Of a stretch of 43,851 nt of DNA, positions 6,703-15,700 are shown piece by piece. The translations under genes and the position numbers were made by a program. The DNA comes from Alphaproteobacteria bacterium (GTDB taxonomy: Bacteria > Pseudomonadota > Alphaproteobacteria > UBA2966 > CAIVPW01). The stretch is from contig CANKGV010000020.1 in assembly GCA_947481575.1 (NCBI GenBank), positions 1 through 43,851 on the forward strand, given 5' to 3'. Numbering within the stretch: the first letter of the stretch is position 1; every line of letters starts with the position of its first letter. The notes below the pieces were generated by a model that was not told where the DNA came from, searched no databases, and saw only the letters and a list, made by a program, of their open reading frames with translations.

Positions 6703-9700
6703 CTAGAGGAAGAAGTCCGCTGCAACCAAGGTCGGCGACCCGGTGACTTGGATTTCAAAGTCCGCCGTGCCGTCGCCGTTCGTGTCGCCCTGGATCAGGC
6801 CGCCTGCGTAGCGCAGTTCGTGCAGGTGGTTGCTGCCGCCGGTGAAGGCCGCGCCGCCGACGAAGCTGAACGCTTGGTCGAGTGCCACGGTCGTATCGGC
6901 GTCAATCCCGGTCAGGTCGATACGGTCGCCCTGGGTGTGGGTGAAGTCGGTGATGACGTCGTGACCGGCGCCCACCGTGCTTTCGGTGCTCAGGTTGAAG
7001 TCGAAAATGTCCGCGCCCAACCCGCCGGTCAGTGTGTCGGTGCCGGCCCCGCCGGTAATGATGTTCGACGCGCCGTTGCCGGTGATCACGTTGTTGGCCG
7101 CGTTGCCGGTGCCGGCGATGTTGCCAACGCCGGTCAGGACGAGGTTCTCAACGTTTGTGCCCAGCGTGTAGGCGATCGAGCTACGGACCTTATCGGTACC
7201 GGCGCTCGCCGCTTCCACGACCAAGTCGCTGGCGTGATCGACGATATAAGTGTCGTTGCCCGCCAGGCCGGTCATCGTGTTCGCACCGGTGGTGCCGGTG
7301 ATCACGTTGTCCGAGGCGTTGCCGGTGCCGTTGATGGCGCCGCCGCCGGTCAGGGTCAGGTTTTCGACGTTCGCAGACAGCGTGTAAGTCACCGAGCTCG
7401 ACACCAAGTCGGTGCCGTTGCTCGCCGTCTCCGTCACGACGTCGCCGGTGTTGTCGACCATGTACGTGTCGTCGCCCGCAGCACCGATCATCGTGTCGGC
7501 ACCCGTACCGCCATCGAGCACGTTGTTGCCCGAGTTGCCGGTAATCGTGTTCACCGCGGTGTTGCCAGTGCCGTTGACGTTGCCGGAACCGGTCAACGTC
7601 AGATTCTCGACGTTGTTGGTGAGCGTGTACGAGATACCCGTTTGCACAGTATCCTTGCCCGCGCTCGCGCCTTCCACCACGATGTCGCCGGTGCCGATGA
7701 TGTAGGTATCGTTGCCGCCGAGGCCGGTCAGGGTGTTGGTCCCGGAGCCGCCGGTCAGCACGTTGTCGAGGGCGTTGCCGGTGCCGTCGACGGCGCCGCC
7801 GGCTGTCAGGGTCAGGTTTTCGACGTTGGCCGCCAAGGTGTAGGTGATCGAGCTGTACACCAAGTCGGTGCCGGCCGAGAGCGCCTCAGCAACCAAGTCC
7901 CTCGCGTTATCGACGTAATAGGTGTCGTTGCCCGCAAGGCCGGTCATCGTGTTGTCGCCGGAGTTGCCGGTGATCACGTTGTCGCCGGTGTTGCCGGTGG
8001 CGTTGATGTTGGACGATCCGCCTAGCGTGATGTTCTCGACGTTCGCGGCCACTACGTAGGTGCCGCTCGTGAGGTTGATGATCGCCGTGTCGGTGCCGCT
8101 GGCGGCGGCCTCGACGATCACGTCGCTCGTGCTGTCGATCACGTAGGTGTCGTTGCCCGCCAGACCAATCATCGAGTCGTTGCCGGTGCCGCCGTCGATC
8201 ACGTTGTTGCCGGTATTGCCGGTCAGCGTGTTGTTGCCGGTGTTGCCGGTCACGTCGATGTTGGCGGTCCCGGTCAGCACGGCGTTCTCGACCTCGCTCC
8301 ACAGGCTGGAGATCGTCACGGAGCTGTTGACCGTGTCGGTGCCGCCCGATGCTCCCTCAACCACGCTGTCGCCGGCGCCGACGTAGTAGGTGTCGTTGCC
8401 GCCCGCACCGGTGAGGACGTTGTTGCCGGAGTTGCCGGTCAAGACGTTGGCCGAGGCGTTGCCGGTGGCGTCGATGTTGCCCGAACCGGTCAGCGTGAGG
8501 TTTTCGATGTTCGCCGAGGTAATGGTGTAGGTGACCGAGCTGTTGACCAAATCGGTCCCCTCGCTCGCGGCCTCGGTGATCACGTCGGACGTGCTGTCCA
8601 CGGTGTAGGTGTCGTTGCCCGCACCGCCGACCAGCGTGTCGTTGCCGGCGCCGCCGTCCAGAACGTTGGCGCCAGAGTTGCCGGTGATCGTGTTGTCGTC
8701 GGCGTTGCCCGTGCCGTTGATGGCGCCGGTGCCGCTCAGGGTCAGCCGCTCGATATTGGCCCCCAGCGTGAAGGACACTGCGGCCAGCACGGTGTCGGTG
8801 CCCTCGGTGATGTTCTCGGTCACCGTGTCGCTGGCGTTGTCGACCACGTACACGTCGTTGCCGTCGCCGCCGAGCATGACGTCGGCGCCGGTGCTGCCGT
8901 CCAGCGTGTTGTTGCCGGTGTTGCCGGTCAACGTATTGGCGCCTGAGTTGCCCGTGCCGTTGATGGCGGCGGTTCCGCCCAACGTCAGATTTTCCAGGCC
9001 GGTCGCCAGCGTGTAGGTGCCGGAGGCCAAGCTCGCCACGACCGTGTCGGTGCCTGCCGTATCGGTAATCACGTCGGTCGACACATCGATCAGATATGTG
9101 TCGTTGCCGGCCCCGCCGATCAGGGTGTCGTTGCCGGCCCCGCCGTCGAGCACGTTGTTGCCGGTGTTGCCGGTGATCGTGTTGACGCTGGCGTTGCCGG
9201 TGGCGTCGATGTTGCCCGACCCGCTCAGGGTGATGTTTTCCACGTTGGCGCTGATGGTGTAGCTCACCGAGCTGTTCACCAGATCCGTGCCTTCGCTGGC
9301 CAGTTCCGTGATCACGTCGCTGGTGTTGTCGATGGTGTAGGTGTCGTTACCAGCGCCGCCGACCAGGGTGTCGACTTCCAGACCGCCACCGCCATCGAGC
9401 ACGTTGTTGCCGGTGTTGCCCGTGATCGTGTTGGTGAGGGCGTTGCCGGTACCGTTGATCGTGGTGGAACCGGTCAGGGTCAGGTTTTCCACGTTGGCCG
9501 CGAGGGTCAGCGTGACGGAGCTGCTGACCAAGTCGGTGCCCGTGCCGCCGCCGGAGAGCTCGGTGTACACGTCGGACACGTTGTCCACGACATAGGTGTC
9601 GTTGCCGGCACCGCCGAGCATGGTATCGGCACCCGTCAGGCCATCGAGAATGTTGTTGCCGGAGTTGCCGAGCAACAAGTTGTCGAGGGCGTTACCCGTC

Positions 9701-12700
9701 CCGTTGATGCTGCCGCTGCCGGTCATCTCCAGATTGTCGACGTTCGTGGTCAGCGTGTAGGTGATCCCGGTCTGCACCGTATCGATGCCTTCCGAAGCAC
9801 CCTCGACCACCAAGTCGCTGGCGCTGTCGACCACGTAGGTATCGTCGCCAAGCCCGCCAACCATCCGGTCATTGCCGGCGCCGCCGTCGATGACGTTGTT
9901 GCCGGAGTTGCCGGTGATCGTGTTGTCGCTGCCGTTGCCGGTGGCGTTGATGTTGCCGGTGCCGGTCAGGACCAGGTCTTCGACGTTGGCGCTGATCGTG
10001 AAGGTTGCCGCCGAGCTGCGGATCAGATCCGTGCCCGCGCTGCCGCCTTCCGTGATCGTGTCGGTGGCGCTGTCGACGATGTAGGTGTCGTTGCCGCCGC
10101 CGCCGATCAACGTATCGTTGCCGGTCCCGCCGTCGAGCACGTTGGCGCTGGCGGTACCCGTGAAGGTATCCGCAGCCGTGCCGCCGATCAGGTTTTCGAT
10201 GGTGGCCAGCGTGTCGTTGCCGAGGCCGGTGCCCACCGCTTGGGCGCCGGCGTTGGTCAGATCGACCGTGACCGCCACCGTGGCGGACGAGTAGTCCGCC
10301 GTATCGGTGCCCGCGCCGCCGGTGATCGAGTCGTTGCCCGCGCCGGCGATGAAGGTATCGTCACCGATACCACCGACCAGGGTGTCGTTACCGGCGCCGC
10401 CGTTCAGCGTGCTGCCGGCGGCGGCCGCGGTGAGGGTATCGTTGCCCGTGCCGCCCAGCAGGATTTCGATGCTGCTGAGCGTATCGTTGCCGAGGCCGGT
10501 GCCGACCGCCTGCGCGCCGCCGTTGCTAAGATCGATGGTCAGATCGACTGACTGCGCCGAATAGTCCGCCGTATCGGTACCCGAGCCGCCAGCCAGAGTG
10601 TCGTTGCCCGCACCGCCACCGGCGATAAGGGTGTCGTTGCCGTTGCCGCCGTTCAGGATGTCATTACCGGCGCCACCGTTGAGGGTGCTGCCTGCGATGG
10701 TCGCGGTCAGAGTGTCGTTGCCAGTGCCGCCCAGCACCGTCTCGATGCTGCTCAGCGTGTCGTTGCCAAGGCCGGTGCCGACCGCCTGCGAGCCCGAGTT
10801 GCTCAGGTCGACCGTTACATCGACCGTCTCCGCCGAGTAGTCGGCGGTGTCGGTGCCGTTGCCGCCGATCAGGTTGTCGTCGCCGGCGCCGCCGTTCAGC
10901 GTGTCGTCGCCGTCGCCGCCGGTCAGGGCGTCGTTGCCGCTACCGCCGATAAGCACGTTGGCGTTGGCGTCACCCGCCAAGGAGTCGTTGCCCGTGCCGC
11001 CGGTCAGGTTTTCGATGCCCGAGAGGGTATCGCTGCCCAACCCGGTGCCGACCGCCTGGGCGGTGGACACGCTCAGGTCGACCGTGACTGCAACCGTCGC
11101 CGCAGAGTAGTTCGCGGTATCCGTGCCGCCCCCGCCGGTAAGGGTGTCGTCACCCGCGCCGCCGATCAGGACGTCGTTGCCCAGGCCGCCGATCAAGGTG
11201 TCGTTGCCGTTGCCACCGTTCAGGGTGTTGGCGGCACCGTCGCCGGTCAGCACGTCGTTACCAGCGCCGCCGGTGACGTTTTCGATGCTCGCCAGCGTGT
11301 CGTCGCCCATCGCAACCGAGATGGTCTGGGCGCCCGCGTTGGTGAGATCCACCGCGATCGCCGCAACCGCGGCCGAGTAGTCGGCCGTGTCGCTGCCGGC
11401 ACCACCGGCCAGGGTGTCGTTGCCGGCACCGCCGACCAGTGTGTCGTTACCGTTGCCGCCCGTCAGCGTGTTGTTGCCCGTGTCCCCGGTCAGGGTGTCG
11501 TTCCCCGTACCACCGACCAAGTTCTCGATGCCGCTCAGCGTGTCGCTGCCGAGGCCCGTACCAACCGCCTGCGCGGTGCCCACGGCCAAGCTCACCGTCA
11601 CGTCGACCGACGCCGTGGAGTAATCCGCCGTGTCGGTGTTGGCACCGCCCGTCAGCGTGTCGTTGCCGGCCGCAGCACCCATGTAGAAGGTGTCGTTGCC
11701 CGCGCCGCCGATGAGCACGCTGCCGCCGGCGTTCTTCGCCGTGAGGCTGTCGTTAGCCGAGCCGCCGGTCACATTTTCGATGCTCGTCAGCGTGTCGTTG
11801 CCGAAGCCCGTGCCGACCGCCTGTGCGCCAACCGTGTTCAGGTTGACGGTGATATCGACGCCCGCCGCCGAATAGTCCGCGGTATCGGTGCCGCCGCCGC
11901 CATCAAGGCTGTCGTCGCCCGCGCCGCCGTCCAGCACGTTGTTGCCGGTGTTGCCGGTCAGCGTGTTGTTGCCGGTGTTGCCGGTGCCGTCGATGTTCGA
12001 AACGCCGGTGAGGGTTAGGTCCTCAACGTCGGCGTCCGAGATCGTGTAGGTCACCGAGGCGTTGACGAGGTCCGTGCCTTCGCTGGCCGCTTCGGACACA
12101 GTGTCCGCCGCGTCATCGACCGTGAACGTGTCATTGCCGAGGCCGCCGGTCATGCCGTCTTGGCCCGTGCCGCCGTCGATCTGGTCGTTACCGTCGCCGC
12201 CCGAGATCGTGTCGTTGCCGATCCCGCCGCTCAGGATGTTGTTCCCGGTGTTGCCGGTAATGACGTTGGCCAGGTCGTTGCCGGTGGCGTCGATGTTGCC
12301 GCTGCCGGTCAACGTGATGTTTTCGACGTTGCTGGCGTTGGTCAGCGTGAACGTGGCGGAGGCCTGCACCAACTCGGTGCCGGCGCTGTCGCTCACGACG
12401 TCGCTGGTGCTGTCGACCACGAACGTGTCGTTGCCGGCCGCGCCGATCATCGTGTCATCGCCGGCGCCACCGTCGATGATGTTGTTGCCGGCGTTGCCGG
12501 TAATGGTGTTGACCGCACCGTTGCCGGTCGCGGCGATGTTGCCGATGCCGGTCATAGTGAGATTCTCGATGTTCGCGGCCATCGTGTAGGTCGCGGCCGA
12601 GCTGAGCACCAAGTCGGTGCCCGCACTGTCGCTCACAGTGTCGGTAGCGCTGTCGACAACGAACGTGTCGTTGCCGCCGCCGCCAATCAGGGTGTCGTTG

Positions 12701-15700
12701 CCAGTGCCGCCGTCGAGGACGTTGGCCGAGCCGTCGCCGGTGAGCGTATCCGCGCCCGAACCGCCGGTGACGTTTTCGATGCCGCTCAGCGTATCGCTGC
12801 CGAGGCCGGTGCCGATTGCCTGCGCACTGCCGTTGGTCAAATCGACCGTCACAGCCACCCCCGCGGCGGAGTAATCCGCCGTGTCGGTGCCGCCGTCGCC
12901 TGCCAGCGTGTCGTCGCCTGCCGCGGCGCCCGCCTTCAGGACGTCGTTGCCGTTGCCGCCGGTCAGCACGCTGCCGCCGGTCGCCTTGGCCGTGAACGTG
13001 TCGTTGCCGGTGCTGCCGGTAACGTTTTCGACGTTGCTGATCGTGTCGGTGCCGAGGCCGGTGCCGACCAACTGACCCGCGCCGCTGCTCAGGTCGACGG
13101 TCAGGTCCACCCCGGTTGCGCCGGAGTAGTCCAAGGTGTCGGTGCCTGCGCCACCGTCGATGGTGTCGTCGCCCGCGCCGGCGATGATCGCGTCATCACC
13201 GATGCCGCCATTCAGCGTGTCGTTGCCGACGCCGCCAGTCAGCGTGTCGTTGCCCGAGCCGCCGGTCAGGGTGCTGCCCGCCGCGGCCGCGGTCATGATG
13301 TCGTTGCCCGAACCGCCGACCGCGATTTCGATGCTGGACAGCGTGTCGGTGCCGAGGCCAGAGCCGCTAGCGGTGCCGGCGCCAAGGTCGATCGTCACGG
13401 CAACGGTGGCGGTCGAATAATCGGCCGTATCGGTGCCGCTACCGCCGTTGAGGGTGTCGTTGCCGCCGCCACCCACCAGGGTGTCGTTGCCGCCGCCGCC
13501 CGTCAGAACGTTGTTGCCGCTGTTGCCGGTGATGACGTTGTTCGAGGCGTTACCGGTGCCGTTGATCGCGGTGACGCCAGTCAGCGTCAGGTTCTCAACG
13601 TCCACATCCGAGATCGTGTAGGTGACCGAGGACTGCACCAAATCGGTGCCTTCGCTCGCGGCCTCCGTGACCGTATCGCCGGTCTCGGTGACGACGTAGG
13701 TGTCATCGCCCAGCCCGCCCAGCATGGCGTCGCTACCGGCGCCACCGATCAGGGTGTCGTTGCCGGCCGCGCCGATCAGGGTGTCGTTGCCGCCAGCGCC
13801 ATCCAGGATGTTGTTGCCGGAGTTGCCGGTCAGCGTGTTGACGCCGCTGTTGCCTTCGCCGTCGATGGCGCTCGACCCGGTGAGGGTCATGTTCTCGATG
13901 CCGTCGACGATCGAGAACGACGTCGCGGAGCTGAGCACCAAGTCGGTGCCCGAAGCATCGACCACGTTGTCGTCGACGCTGTCGACCGTGAACGTATCGT
14001 CGCCGGTACCGCCATTCATGATGTCGTCGCCGGCACCGCCGTTCAGGACGTCGTTGCCAGCCGCACCGGACAGAATGTCGTCGCCGTTACCGCCGAGAAT
14101 GACGTTGTCGTTGCCGTCGCCGGTCAGGATGTCGTTGCCCGTGCCGCCGGTCAGGTTTTCGATGCTGACCAGGGTGTCATCGCCAACGCCCGTGGTCTGC
14201 GCGCCACCAGTGGCAAGGTTCACGGTCAAGTCGGCCGACTCGGCCGAGTAGTCCGCCGTGTCGGTGTTCGCGCCACCGTTCAACGTGTCGTCGCCCGCGC
14301 CGCCGGCCAGCGTGTCGTTGCCGGCACCGCCGAGCAGCGTGTCGTTGCCACCCGCGCCGCTGAGCACGTCGTCGCCGTTGTTGCCGGTCAGCGCGTTGTC
14401 GTTGCCGTCACCGGTGAACGTGTCGTTGCCGCTGCCGCCGATGAGGTTTTCGACGTTGGTCAGGGTATCGTTGCCGAGACCGCTACCAACCGCCTGCGAA
14501 CCGCCGGTGGTCATGTTGTAGGTGACGTTCACCGACTCGGTCGCATAGGTGACCGTATCGCCGGTGCCCGCGCCGCCGTCGATCGAATCGTTGCCAGCGC
14601 CGCCGGTAATCGTGTCGTCCGCCGCACCGCCGTCGATGGTGTCGTTGCCCGCGCCGCCAAGAATTACGTCGGCCCCGTCGCCGCCGTTGATCGTGTCGTT
14701 CAACCCGGTACCCGTCAGCGCGTTGGCGCCGTCGTTGCCGGTGATGGTCAGGCCGTTGACGGCCAAGGCCGCGTCAACATTCTCCGCGGTCGTGCCCGTG
14801 GTGACGCCCGCCGCGTCGCTGACGGTCACGGCCTCAAGGCCGGTGTCGCCCGCGTAGACCGTGAATGTGCCGGCCGCAGTCGAGGTGAAGCGCACCGTAT
14901 CGGTGCCTGCGCCGCCCGTGTCGCCGATCTCCGCCGCCGTGTGTTCGCCGGCCGCCGTGACGATGTAGATATCCGCCGCCGCGCCGCCGTCCATGACGTC
15001 GGTGCCGGCGCCGCCGGTGATCGTGTCGGCCGCTGCGCCACCGCTGATGGTGTCGTTGCCGCCGCCGCCGACGATGACGTCCGCGCCGTCGTTACCGTTG
15101 ATAATATCGGCCTGGGCCGTACCGGTCAGCGCGTTCGCGCCATCGTTGCCGGTAATGGTGAGTGCGTTGACGCCGGCAGATGCGTTGACGTTCTCCGCCG
15201 TCGTGCCGGTGGTAACACCAGACGCGTCGCCGATCGTCACCGTCTCAATGCCGGTGTCGCCGGCGTAGATGGTGAGGGTACCAGCTGCAGTCGAGGTGAA
15301 GCGGACCGCGTCCGCCGTGCCGGAACTATCGGCGATTTCGGCCGCCGTGTGATCGCCGGCCAAGCCAACGATGTACACGTCGTTGCCGGAGCCGCCGTTC
15401 AGGACGTCGGTTCCCGCGCCGCCGTCGATCGTGTCGACGCCGCCATTGCCGTTGATGGTATCAACGCCCGAGCCGCCCGTGATCGTGTTGATGCCATCGT
15501 TGCCGTTGATGGTCAGGCCGTTGGCGGCGAGGGTTGCGTCGACGTTCTCGGCCGTGGTCCCGGTGGTAACGCCAGCAGCCGTGCCGATCGTCACAACTTC
15601 CAGGCCCGTATCGCCCGCGTATACCGTCAGCGTGCCGGCTGCGGTCGAGGTGAAGCGAACTTCGTCCGCCGCACCCGAAGAGTCGGCGATTTCCGCCGCG

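Noticed and set aside
6190..8025. A 611-residue plus-strand frame running from the adaptor gene into the RTX gene
   Set aside because: It crosses the terminator hairpin and is a shadow of two real genes in other frames.
7060..10140. Regular DNA repeats resembling a CRISPR or satellite array
   Set aside because: The repeats are coding, in frame and vary at third codon positions; there are no spacers or cas genes.
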